A stretch of DNA of 16,084 bases from Porphyromonadaceae bacterium (GTDB lineage: Bacteria > Bacteroidota > Bacteroidia > Bacteroidales > Tannerellaceae). A program made the translations under genes and the position numbers. Shown piece by piece: positions 8,075-15,671 of the stretch (position 1 is the first letter of the stretch; the number at the start of each line of letters is the position of its first letter). The stretch lies in NCBI GenBank assembly GCA_003517945.1, contig DOZP01000247.1, forward strand, positions 8,167 to 24,250, read 5' to 3'. The notes beneath the pieces are model-generated. The model did not search any database, was not told the DNA's origin, and saw nothing but the letters and a program-made list of their open reading frames with translations.

Positions 8075-10750
8075 ATGAAAATTCATGTCTCTTCGTTCCT
8101 GCTACTTCTGTTTCTGCTCTGTTGCAGACCGGTACTCGCACAAAATATCAACAATCCTGTCCTTCCCGGCATTGCCGATGCGGGAGTTTTAAAGTACAAC
8201 GGCAAATATTATATCGGCGGGGTGTTCACCGACGGAGATTTTTATGTGTCTGAAGATCTTATAAACTGGACAGGCCCTGTTCATGTATTCGATATGAATA
8301 ATCAATGGACAGATGGAACCGGCGCCGGGAACAACCAGATACATGCCAACGATATGATTTACCTCAACGGAATGTTTCATCTCTACTGGTCGGTAAATTA
8401 TTGGGGAAAAGACAGGCACGTTGTTCATATTGCCCATGCCGAATCGGATAAAGTGCTGGGCCCCTACGTGGAGCCTGTAAAAGAAACTTGGATGGACAAC
8501 CGTATAGATCCGCAAATTTTTCAGGACGACGATGGTAAACTATATATGTATATGGTACGGTTCACCGACGGTAATACCATTTGGGTACGTCCGATGAAAG
8601 ACCCGCGAACTTTCAGCGGGCATCCGGTCTGTCAGTTTGCCTCCCTGCCTAATACATGGGAAACGATGGATAACCGGGTAGCCGAAGGCCCTTTCGTAAT
8701 AAAATATCGCAACCGGTATTACATGATGTACAATGCCAACCACACCGGAACCGCATGGGGAAATTATCAATTGGGAGTGGCGGAAGCCGACTCTCCTACT
8801 ACGTTCAATCACGGAAACAAGTATCCTTATCCGTTATTCCTCTCCAACCAGACTATTCTTGAAGAAAAATATGCCGATATCCTGCGTATCGGGCAGACTT
8901 ATGATCCCGCCTTTAGGTATACAACCGAAACCCCGTCGGCAAACTGGAACGAAATACAATTCAATGACGCCGCATGGGCCAAAGGCGAAGCTGGCTTTGC
9001 ATCCGAAGAGATAAAAGGCTCCACTGTCCGTTACCGGGGCGCCTCGTGGGATACCCCGGAAATCTATTTGCGCAAAACGTTTTGGGTGGATAAATCGAAT
9101 ACCGGAAACCTTGCGCTACGTGTCACCCACGACGGAGCTACCCGGGTATATTTGAACGGAAAGCTGATTTACAACAAAGAAGGCTCGGACTACATCATCT
9201 GTAATCTGACGGAAAAAGATAAAGAAGCGCTGAAAAACGGACAGAACCTTCTGTCTGTAGAAAGCAGGAAAGGACGCCGCAATTATATAGATGTGTCCTT
9301 GTTTGATACAAAGGACGAAAAAGCAGATGATATTCTGTTTTCACCGGGCCAACCGAATATCGTACGTGGTCCCAACGGTTTTGAATGGTGGCTTGTGTAT
9401 ATGGCTAACAAAAATCAGGAACGCCGCAGCCAGTACGCCAATCGCATCTACTTCCACGATAAAACCATGCATGCCGACGGAATAACCGCGGCCCATACGA
9501 CGGGTTATTTTCCCGAACCAACTAAACCCACCGTATCACGTTTGGAAGAGTACACACTGACAAGCCATCAGGAGTGGATGGCCGCGGAGAATAATCAACC
9601 GGCCACCACCTATCTGTTTGAAGCGAACGTGAATACAAATGCCAATGCCGGTGTGTTTGCCTGGCATAAAGATAAAGAGAATTGGATGAAAGTCGGTTTA
9701 GACAGCAGTACTCGGAAGTGGTATATCAGTCAAAGCGTAAATAACCGGATTCAAACCGACTTTTATCCGCTCGACTCTGCATTCCGGTTTGGCGTTTACC
9801 ACAAAATAACGGTAGAACGGAATGTGCGTAATTTCAGTATCCGGATAGACGGATTGCCCGCACCCGGCATGCCTGTCTTGCAAACCGCTATCGACCGGCC
9901 CGGTATTCCCGGCGTGTTTGCGGAAAACGGCGATGCTTCTTTTGCCGGCGTGATTTGTACGAACGGTTGGGACGAATCCGACCATGAGATAACCGGTTGG
10001 AGCCATTCTTTGCCGGGCACCCGTAACCTTACCGCCTTTAAGGGAGATTTACTGTCTAAGTATGAATTTTCCGTTCAGATAACCAATGCATCAGGCACAG
10101 GCAAAGCGGGCGCATACCCCGTATATATTGATAACCGGAATTATATTCAAACCCTTTTTGATGCCGACAAGCAAATGCTTACCGTAATCAGTGTCCGTAA
10201 TGGTAAAACGGTATCTTCGAATGACTACCCGCTCAATAACCGGAAAACGCACTACGCGGATATTAAATACACCGATTTCATTGAGAAAGGATATACCTTT
10301 CATACCCCTACGTGGATAACCGGTATACATCTCAACCGCTTGGCATTCGGCGAAAGAAATGTTTTTGTCGAAAATATGTTCGAAAAACTGACTGTTGAAT
10401 ACTGTTCAGGCGGAAAGTGGTATCCGGTTCCGGTTAACCGGATAAAAGTAGCCGACAACCCCATGTATAATGAAGCGGTCTTCGGGCATCCGGTGAAAGC
10501 CGATGCCTTACGCTTTACCAACAAAGATCCTCAGGATGAGAAACATTATATTTACAAGATAAAAATTGATGAAGTATTTAAACAATCTAATAACCTTCGT
10601 TGTGTGAAACTGGATAACTTATTGCTTATCTTTGTCGACAACAGGCAGATCGTAGCTTTGGATGCTCCGAATACCCCCGCCCGGGTAGGGCTATGCACCG
10701 AAAATACGGAGGCGGACTTTAACGGCATACAGAGATATCATATTCCCTGA
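8075..10750 (+). CDS. Large multidomain GH43 glycoside hydrolase with inserted and C-terminal beta-sandwich domains
   Basis: This 891-residue protein has a signal peptidase I leader ending at VLAQ (about 23) and no lipobox, so the periplasm is likely. The GH43 five-bladed propeller starts at about 25. Candidate catalytic residues are Asp35 (base, ADAGV), Asp145 (pKa modulator, RIDPQIF) and Glu204 (acid, AEGPFVIK). The last blade is separated from the rest: residues about 265-413 look like a galactose-binding-type jelly roll (WNEIQFNDAAWAKGEAGF, EIYLRKTFWVD, TRVYLNGKLIY), and the GH43 motif resumes at about 418-470 (GQPNIVRGPNG, WWLVYMA). Two ConA/LamG-like sandwiches follow, at about 490-640 and 650-891. 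The second seems to be split by a discoidin-like segment at about 731-837 (KLTVEYCSGGKWYPV). The enzyme is probably exo-acting on arabinose- or galactose-containing oligosaccharides, but the exact linkage is unknown. It is the first enzyme gene after the hairpin and lies 24 bp before the next one. Confidence 0.88.
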   Translation: MKIHVSSFLLLLFLLCCRPVLAQNINNPVLPGIADAGVLKYNGKYYIGGVFTDGDFYVSEDLINWTGPVHVFDMNNQWTDGTGAGNNQIHANDMIYLNGMFHLYWSVNYWGKDRHVVHIAHAESDKVLGPYVEPVKETWMDNRIDPQIFQDDDGKLYMYMVRFTDGNTIWVRPMKDPRTFSGHPVCQFASLPNTWETMDNRVAEGPFVIKYRNRYYMMYNANHTGTAWGNYQLGVAEADSPTTFNHGNKYPYPLFLSNQTILEEKYADILRIGQTYDPAFRYTTETPSANWNEIQFNDAAWAKGEAGFASEEIKGSTVRYRGASWDTPEIYLRKTFWVDKSNTGNLALRVTHDGATRVYLNGKLIYNKEGSDYIICNLTEKDKEALKNGQNLLSVESRKGRRNYIDVSLFDTKDEKADDILFSPGQPNIVRGPNGFEWWLVYMANKNQERRSQYANRIYFHDKTMHADGITAAHTTGYFPEPTKPTVSRLEEYTLTSHQEWMAAENNQPATTYLFEANVNTNANAGVFAWHKDKENWMKVGLDSSTRKWYISQSVNNRIQTDFYPLDSAFRFGVYHKITVERNVRNFSIRIDGLPAPGMPVLQTAIDRPGIPGVFAENGDASFAGVICTNGWDESDHEITGWSHSLPGTRNLTAFKGDLLSKYEFSVQITNASGTGKAGAYPVYIDNRNYIQTLFDADKQMLTVISVRNGKTVSSNDYPLNNRKTHYADIKYTDFIEKGYTFHTPTWITGIHLNRLAFGERNVFVENMFEKLTVEYCSGGKWYPVPVNRIKVADNPMYNEAVFGHPVKADALRFTNKDPQDEKHYIYKIKIDEVFKQSNNLRCVKLDNLLLIFVDNRQIVALDAPNTPARVGLCTENTEADFNGIQRYHIP

Positions 10751-10774
10751 TTATAAATCTAAAAAAATAACACT

Positions 10775-11728
10775 ATGAAAAAGTTTTTTTTATTGTTTAC
10801 ATTTTTCCTTATAGGTTTTATAGCTTGTGCGGAGAACCGTGATGAACCGACAAGAGAGGTCGGGAAGTCACAGACAGTTGTACCTTTGGCCGACCCGTTT
10901 ATCATGCTCTACCACAATACGTATTATGCTTATGGTACGGGCGCTGCTAATGGTATCGAAGTCTATACCTCCGACGATTTAAAAGAGTGGAAAAAAGAAT
11001 CCGCACTTGCCCTGCATAAAGACAATACATGGGCCGGCCGCTGGTTCTGGGCGCCCGAAGTCTATCACATAAACGGGAAGTTTTACATGTACTTTTCTGC
11101 CGATGAGCATATTGGAGTAGCTGTAGCTAATTCACCGCTGGGACCTTTTATCCAAACAGATAAGAAACCTATGATAGCGGACGAGAAAACCATTGATAAT
11201 ACCCTCTACATTGATGATGACGGGAAAGCCTACCTGTATTTTGACCGCTTTAATGACGGTCTGAACATTTGGGTAGGCGAAATGGAAGACGATTTACAGA
11301 CCCTCCGGATGGAAACATTAACCCCTTGTATCCATGTATCACAGGCTTGGGAGGAAGTGTGGCCACGCGTAAATGAAGGTGCGTTTATTACAAAACACAA
11401 AGGTATTTATTACCTTACTTATTCAGGCAATAGCTATGAGAGCCCTTTCTATGGAGTCGGATTTGCTACCGCTACCTCTCCGATGGGGCCGTGGACAAAA
11501 TATGAAAAAAATCCCATTCTACAGAAGCCGGGCGACCTGGTAGGAGTAGGCCACAGCGCTATGTTCAGGGATAAGGAGGGACAACTGAAAATCGTGTTCC
11601 ACGCACACTACAACCAGAGCCGGATACACCCCAGAGGCATGTATATAGCCGATGTGACATTTACGGACGATGCAATACCGGTGATGCGGATATCAACAGC
11701 TATTCTGGTTCCTGTTTTGGCAAAATAA
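10775..11728 (+). CDS. GH43 family glycosidase, probable lipoprotein (arabinofuranosidase or xylosidase type)
   Basis: This 317-residue protein is essentially a single GH43 propeller behind a signal peptide. The peptide ends in FIAC (Cys18), an imperfect but plausible lipobox followed by acidic residues (AENRDE), so an outer-membrane location is likely. Candidate catalytic residues are Asp40 (LADPFIM), Asp141 (TIDNTLYIDDDGKAYLYF) and Glu201 (VNEGAFITKH). WAPEVYHINGKFYMYFSA and GVGHSAMF are typical of the fold. The IDN form, in place of IDP, at the pKa-modulator site is common among exo-acting GH43 enzymes whose next residues read IDDDGK. The family includes alpha-L-arabinofuranosidases and beta-xylosidases, and I cannot separate these by eye. 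The gene lies 24 bp after the large GH43 and 23 bp before the next gene, which indicates one operon. Confidence 0.9.
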   Translation: MKKFFLLFTFFLIGFIACAENRDEPTREVGKSQTVVPLADPFIMLYHNTYYAYGTGAANGIEVYTSDDLKEWKKESALALHKDNTWAGRWFWAPEVYHINGKFYMYFSADEHIGVAVANSPLGPFIQTDKKPMIADEKTIDNTLYIDDDGKAYLYFDRFNDGLNIWVGEMEDDLQTLRMETLTPCIHVSQAWEEVWPRVNEGAFITKHKGIYYLTYSGNSYESPFYGVGFATATSPMGPWTKYEKNPILQKPGDLVGVGHSAMFRDKEGQLKIVFHAHYNQSRIHPRGMYIADVTFTDDAIPVMRISTAILVPVLAK

Positions 11729-11751
11729 AAAACAATTTAAAATACGATGTT

Positions 11752-13758
11752 ATGAAACGAATTTTGACTATTCTCACCCTGGCCGTCTTTATTGGCGCCG
11801 GTACCAATGCGCAAGAATTGCAACAAAAGATTTCCCTGAAATCTCCCGGCAATCCGGCCGAAACATACCAATTGATAACCAATCCGGACGGCACTCTCTC
11901 CGCTCAGGTGCAGTTGCCGCTGCGAATCAGCCGGCAAATAACCGAAGAAGACTCGTCGATGAAAATACGCATTGTAATAACTGCTACCGACAAGGTGTAT
12001 TACAACCTCGAATCCGTTTATAAGCTATCCGGTATTGCGCATGACGATTGCCTGTTTTACATGCCCGGATTCTGGTACCGTAAAAACTTACGGTCGCCCA
12101 AAGAAGCCCCTTCATTTTACACCAGCGATAGTTGGCAGATACGCGAAGACCGCCTCAGCACTCCACTTACCGGCGTTTATAGTGAAAAGACGGGAGAATA
12201 TTATACGGTGGTACGTCTTGATCAATTCACCGGCGAAGCACTCACCACGCATAAAGAAGGTGAAGTGATACTTGGTGGGAAAACCTCTATCGGCTCCACG
12301 GGGTTTAGAAATATAAATAGTACGACAGCTTTGATATTCAGCTTTCCTTATAGCGAAGCTCCGAAAACGTACTTGCGAAAACTCACGTTAGCTCCCCAGG
12401 TGCAAGCCTTTGAAAAGTTAGAAAAGGGCGAGACCCGTGAACTGGTATGGGAAATAAACAAAGGAAACGCAACTGATTTTTCTGCTTTTGTTGCCGATGT
12501 TTGGGCATACTCTTATGATACGTTCAAACCCACTAAAACCGAAACATTATACACCACCGCCGAAGCGAAAGAAATACTTTCTAATTTCTTTTCCGAAAGT
12601 TATGTTGACCAATATCCATTGAAGTATTTCTCCGGCGTACACATGCGTACCGACGATTGCAAAAGTACCGGTTCGGCCGAAGTCGGATTTGTAGGACGCG
12701 TACTTCTGAATGCGTATAATGCATTGGAATATGCCGAAGAAACCAACCGCCCCGATCTGGCGAATAAGGCGAATGCTGTCTTTGCAAGCTATTTGGAACA
12801 CGGTTTCACCTCCACCGGATTTTTCCGCGAATTCGTTAACTTTAGTAATGGCAATGAACCTGATGTTTACAGCATTCGCCGTCAATCCGAAGGTGTCTTC
12901 GCCATTCTTAACTATCTGGGTTATGAAAAAAGCAAAGGCCGCAGGCATCCTGAATGGGAAGCCCGGATGAAAACCATCCTTGACAATTTCCTCAAGTTAC
13001 AAGGCGAGAACGGAAGTTTTCCCCGTAAATTTAATAATAACGCTGAGGTGATAGACTCCACCGGCGGCAGTACCCCTTCGGCTACTTTGCCCCTCACGAT
13101 GGCCTATGCCTATTTCAAAAATAAAACTTATCTGGAAAGCGCGCGTCAAACGGCTGTTTATCTGGAAAAAGAAATAATCTCTAAGGCCGATTATTTCTCT
13201 TCTACCCTGGATGCGAACTGCGAAGATAAAGAAGCCTCTCTTTATGCCTCTACGGCTATGTACTATCTCTCCATGGTAACAAAGAATAAGGAACGCGAAC
13301 ACTACATCGACTTGGCAAAAACGGCTGCTTATTTCTGTCTTTCATGGTATTACATGTGGGATGTCCCTTTCGCACAAGGACAAATGCTGGGCGATACAGG
13401 CTTCAAATCCCGCGGATGGGGGAATGTTTCGGTCGAAAATAATCATGTGGATGTGTTTATATTTGAATTTGCAACCGTTCTGGATTGGTTGGCGCATGAG
13501 CGAAACGAACCCCGCTTCTCGGAATTTTCCGCGATTATCAAAACTTCCATGCTTCAGCTCATGCCTGTTAAAGGCCACATGTTCGATATCGGTAAAGTCG
13601 GCTACTACCCCGAAGTGGTGCAGCACACCAATTGGGATTATGGAAAGAACGGTAAAGGTTTCTACAACGATATATTTGCTCCGGGATGGACGGTCGCCTC
13701 ACTTTGGCAAATGCTCAGCCCCGAACGCGTAAGCGCTTATTTTGGACAGAAAAAATAA
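11752..13758 (+). CDS. Secreted protein of unrecognised family, beta-sandwich plus probable alpha/alpha-barrel (candidate new glycosidase or lyase)
   Basis: I do not recognise this 668-residue protein. It has a signal peptidase I leader ending at TNAQ (about 20), so it is probably periplasmic. Residues about 25-240 are rich in beta strands and resemble the N-terminal sandwich often found before helical-barrel carbohydrate enzymes. From about 265 to the end it is helical with repeated helix pairs (EVGFVGRVLLNAYNALEYAEE, LPLTMAYAYFKNKTYLESA, EASLYASTAMYYLSM), as in six-hairpin or (alpha/alpha)-barrel glycosidases and lyases. Conserved-looking acidic and aromatic clusters that could form an active site are TDDCKSTGSAE (300-310), RRQSEG (376-381), NCEDKEAS (489-496), GDTGFKSRGWG (547-557) and SVENNHVDVF (560-569). 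It sits 23 bp after one GH43 gene and 4 bp before another, so a role in the same glycan's breakdown is likely. A beta-L-arabinofuranosidase-like barrel was considered, but I see no diagnostic motif. Confidence 0.85.
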   Translation: MKRILTILTLAVFIGAGTNAQELQQKISLKSPGNPAETYQLITNPDGTLSAQVQLPLRISRQITEEDSSMKIRIVITATDKVYYNLESVYKLSGIAHDDCLFYMPGFWYRKNLRSPKEAPSFYTSDSWQIREDRLSTPLTGVYSEKTGEYYTVVRLDQFTGEALTTHKEGEVILGGKTSIGSTGFRNINSTTALIFSFPYSEAPKTYLRKLTLAPQVQAFEKLEKGETRELVWEINKGNATDFSAFVADVWAYSYDTFKPTKTETLYTTAEAKEILSNFFSESYVDQYPLKYFSGVHMRTDDCKSTGSAEVGFVGRVLLNAYNALEYAEETNRPDLANKANAVFASYLEHGFTSTGFFREFVNFSNGNEPDVYSIRRQSEGVFAILNYLGYEKSKGRRHPEWEARMKTILDNFLKLQGENGSFPRKFNNNAEVIDSTGGSTPSATLPLTMAYAYFKNKTYLESARQTAVYLEKEIISKADYFSSTLDANCEDKEASLYASTAMYYLSMVTKNKEREHYIDLAKTAAYFCLSWYYMWDVPFAQGQMLGDTGFKSRGWGNVSVENNHVDVFIFEFATVLDWLAHERNEPRFSEFSAIIKTSMLQLMPVKGHMFDIGKVGYYPEVVQHTNWDYGKNGKGFYNDIFAPGWTVASLWQMLSPERVSAYFGQKK

Positions 13759-13762
13759 AATA

Positions 13763-14782
13763 ATGAAACGTCAAACTCTTTTCATCTTCTTCCTGTTTAC
13801 CTTTGTGCTAACCGGATGCAGTGACAATGCCGATGCCGACAATGGCGAGAAAACCGGCGAGAGTAAATACCAAAACCCGGTAGTAAACACCAGCCTTCCC
13901 GACCCGACCGTAATCCGCGTGGCCGATGGAACATTCTATTTGTACGCCACTGAAGATATACGGAATACGCCTGTTATGCAATCGGCTAATCTGGTGGACT
14001 GGACGTATGCCGGGACTGCATTTACCAACGCTACCCGTCCCGGTTTTGAGCCGAATGGCGGATTGTGGGCGCCCGATATAAACTACATAAACGGCAAGTA
14101 TGTACTTTATTACTCCATGTCTGTGTGGGGTGGGGAATGGACATGCGGAATAGGAGTGGCTGTTGCGGATAAACCCGAAGGCCCTTTTGCCGACAAAGGA
14201 GCACTTTTTCGTAGCAATGAAATGGACGTACAGAATTCTATAGACCCGTTTTATAGGGAAGAAAACGGGAAAAAATATCTTTTCTGGGGTAGCTTCCGCG
14301 GCATATATGCCATTGAACTTTCGGATGATGGTCTCGCCCTGAAGCCCGATGCCGGGAAAACAAAAATAGCAGGGACAGCCTTCGAGGGCGTGTATATCCA
14401 TAAACGCAATGGGTATTATTACCTCTTTGCTTCTGTCGGTAGTTGCTGCGAAGGAATAAACAGCAGCTATCAATTGGTGGCAGGTCGTTCCGAAAATTTC
14501 TTCGGGCCCTATGTCGACAAAACGGGTAAAGATATGATGAACAACGGATATACCGTAGTTATTGGTTCGAACTCACGTTTTGTGGGGAATGGGCACTGCT
14601 CTGAGATCGTGCAGGATGAGGCCGGTAATGACTGGATTCTCTACCACGGGATAGAAACAAAGAAACCCGGAGGCAGGGTCCTGATGTTGGACCGGATTCG
14701 TTGGGACGAACAGAATTGGCCTTACGTGGAAGGGGGAAATCCGTCTCTGTCGGCCGATAAACCCATCTTTACTCAGCACTAA
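13763..14782 (+). CDS. GH43 endo-alpha-1,5-L-arabinanase-like lipoprotein
   Basis: This 339-residue protein is predicted to cut the arabinan backbone at the cell surface. The ATG at 13763 gives a proper lipoprotein signal (MKRQTLFIFFLFTFVLTGC, Cys19). A TTG at 13742 would only add seven residues overlapping the previous gene. Acidic residues after the Cys (SDNADADNGE) resemble Bacteroidetes surface-export signals. One GH43 propeller fills the rest, with Asp47 (PDPTVI), Asp161 (SIDPFY) and Glu208 (AFEGVYIHK) as base, pKa modulator and acid. The segment FASVGSCCEGINSSYQLVAGRS (about 222-243) and GNGHCSEIV near 275-283 are characteristic of the arabinanase branch of GH43. The WAPDINYINGKYVLYYS motif is also present. 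The gene begins 4 bp after the preceding stop, so the two are probably translationally coupled. It is the last gene before the terminator. Endo action is inferred from the arabinanase signature. Confidence 0.9.
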   Translation: MKRQTLFIFFLFTFVLTGCSDNADADNGEKTGESKYQNPVVNTSLPDPTVIRVADGTFYLYATEDIRNTPVMQSANLVDWTYAGTAFTNATRPGFEPNGGLWAPDINYINGKYVLYYSMSVWGGEWTCGIGVAVADKPEGPFADKGALFRSNEMDVQNSIDPFYREENGKKYLFWGSFRGIYAIELSDDGLALKPDAGKTKIAGTAFEGVYIHKRNGYYYLFASVGSCCEGINSSYQLVAGRSENFFGPYVDKTGKDMMNNGYTVVIGSNSRFVGNGHCSEIVQDEAGNDWILYHGIETKKPGGRVLMLDRIRWDEQNWPYVEGGNPSLSADKPIFTQH

Positions 14783-14783
14783 T

Positions 14784-14834
14784 AATAAAGGATAACCTCT
14801 GTTTTTCTTCTATAAACAGAGGTTATCCTTTATT
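14784..14834. terminator. Perfect 21-bp inverted repeat, probable bidirectional terminator
   Basis: The arms 14784-14804 and 14814-14834 are perfect reverse complements (core AGGATAACCTCTGTTT / AAACAGAGGTTATCCT) around a 9-nt loop. The outer ends are A-rich on the left and T-rich on the right, so a hairpin followed by a short U tract forms on either strand. It starts 2 bp after the stop of the last PUL gene and lies between convergent transcription units, so it can end both the GH43 operon and the opposing toxin-antitoxin-like operon. Confidence 0.85.
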
Positions 14835-14933
14835 TCGGCTATGAAACCCGGTACTTTTCCGGCTTCCCGGGAGTTGCCGTAGATTGTGAAAAATTGGTAA
14901 CTATATACCAGTTTACACAAAGGTAGGTTAAAC
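14835..14933. other. Convergent intergenic remainder, nothing clear
   Basis: These 99 bp lie between the terminator and the 3' end of the minus-strand gene. I see only small palindromes (CCCGGG, and TGGTA facing TACCA near 14895-14910) and no ORF or promoter that I can support. Confidence 0.4.
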
Positions 14934-15671
14934 TTATTCAAGGTATGCCATAATTCCCATTTCGATTACATCTTTCATTGATAGGTTATTCTCTTTCAGT
15001 ACCTGAAAAAGTTTTTCCTTAAAAGAATCGTCTATCGAACAACAAAAAACATTTTCGTTATATGGTATTTGTGAGATAACACAATTGTGTCCTGTGGAAA
15101 ATGATGGACAAGTTTTTGTTTTATCTCTTATGTGATCCATCTGTGCTAATAGTTCTTCAAATGAAGATGTTAATGGCTCACAATCTCTTATGCGGTAACT
15201 ATAATTTCCTGAGGGTTGAATATTGTGTAACGGATCCAACAACACAATGTGAAATACATTGGATTCTTCATTGAGAAAACCAACAATACGCCCATTAGCT
15301 GTAGATATGGTAATTTGTTTTAGTGGAAAATCGGTTTGGTTCTCTCTATATTGTATTGGAATCCAATTCAAATCACTAAGCTTTATGGGTATATTTTTCG
15401 CTTCCCAATCTATGGGATGATAACGATAATGATTTTTTTCGGCAGGATCTATTCCAAAATTTTCTTTGCTACTTAAATCAGTAAGCCTTTGAAGAAACCC
15501 AACAAACCAAGAAGAATCTGTTTTCTCAAATCCAAAATATGGTATTTGTTTGAAATATAAGAAAGAGAAACTTAATTTCGCTTTGGATTTAATATCTTCC
15601 GGCCTATCAATCAGTCTTTTACTATACGGCTCATTATTTTGCTGCGTTAATTGTGGACCATTTCTCGGCAT
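14934..15671 (-). CDS. Uncharacterised 245-aa protein, candidate toxin partner of the Panacea gene
   Basis: The protein starts at the ATG 15671-15669 and overlaps the end of the upstream Panacea-like gene by 38 bp, the usual tight pairing of antitoxin and toxin. It has no signal peptide or membrane segment and should be cytoplasmic. Notable motifs are SFSFLYFKQIPYFGFE (34-49), WFVGFLQRLTDLS (55-67), RYHPIDWE (83-90), ANGRIVGFLNEE (125-136) and FHIVLLDPLHNIQPS (140-154), followed by a small C-terminal helical tail (SFKEKLFQVLKENNLSMKDV). I recall this HPIDW / LLDPLHN pattern from hypothetical proteins of many bacteria but know no proven activity. The two conserved-looking His-Asp clusters could be part of a nuclease-like site, which is inference only. 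Its base composition is clearly more AT-rich than the PUL, which suggests a different origin. Toxicity is inferred from context alone. Confidence 0.8.
   Translation of the reverse strand: MPRNGPQLTQQNNEPYSKRLIDRPEDIKSKAKLSFSFLYFKQIPYFGFEKTDSSWFVGFLQRLTDLSSKENFGIDPAEKNHYRYHPIDWEAKNIPIKLSDLNWIPIQYRENQTDFPLKQITISTANGRIVGFLNEESNVFHIVLLDPLHNIQPSGNYSYRIRDCEPLTSSFEELLAQMDHIRDKTKTCPSFSTGHNCVISQIPYNENVFCCSIDDSFKEKLFQVLKENNLSMKDVIEMGIMAYLE

Noticed and set aside
9740..10445. Repeated hexamer AACCGG within the large GH43 gene
   Set aside because: The copies occur in different reading contexts (Asn-Arg codons, Thr-Gly codons) with irregular spacing; best explained by codon use rather than a DNA element.
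10775..11728. IDN instead of IDP at the pKa-modulator position of the compact GH43 as a sign of lost activity
   Set aside because: The catalytic Asp is present and the following Pro is not required; non-Pro variants are common in active GH43 branches.
11747..11755. Two-codon mini-ORF ATGTTATGA whose stop overlaps the ATG of the 668-aa gene
   Set aside because: Too short to call translated, and AT-rich spacers produce such strings by chance.
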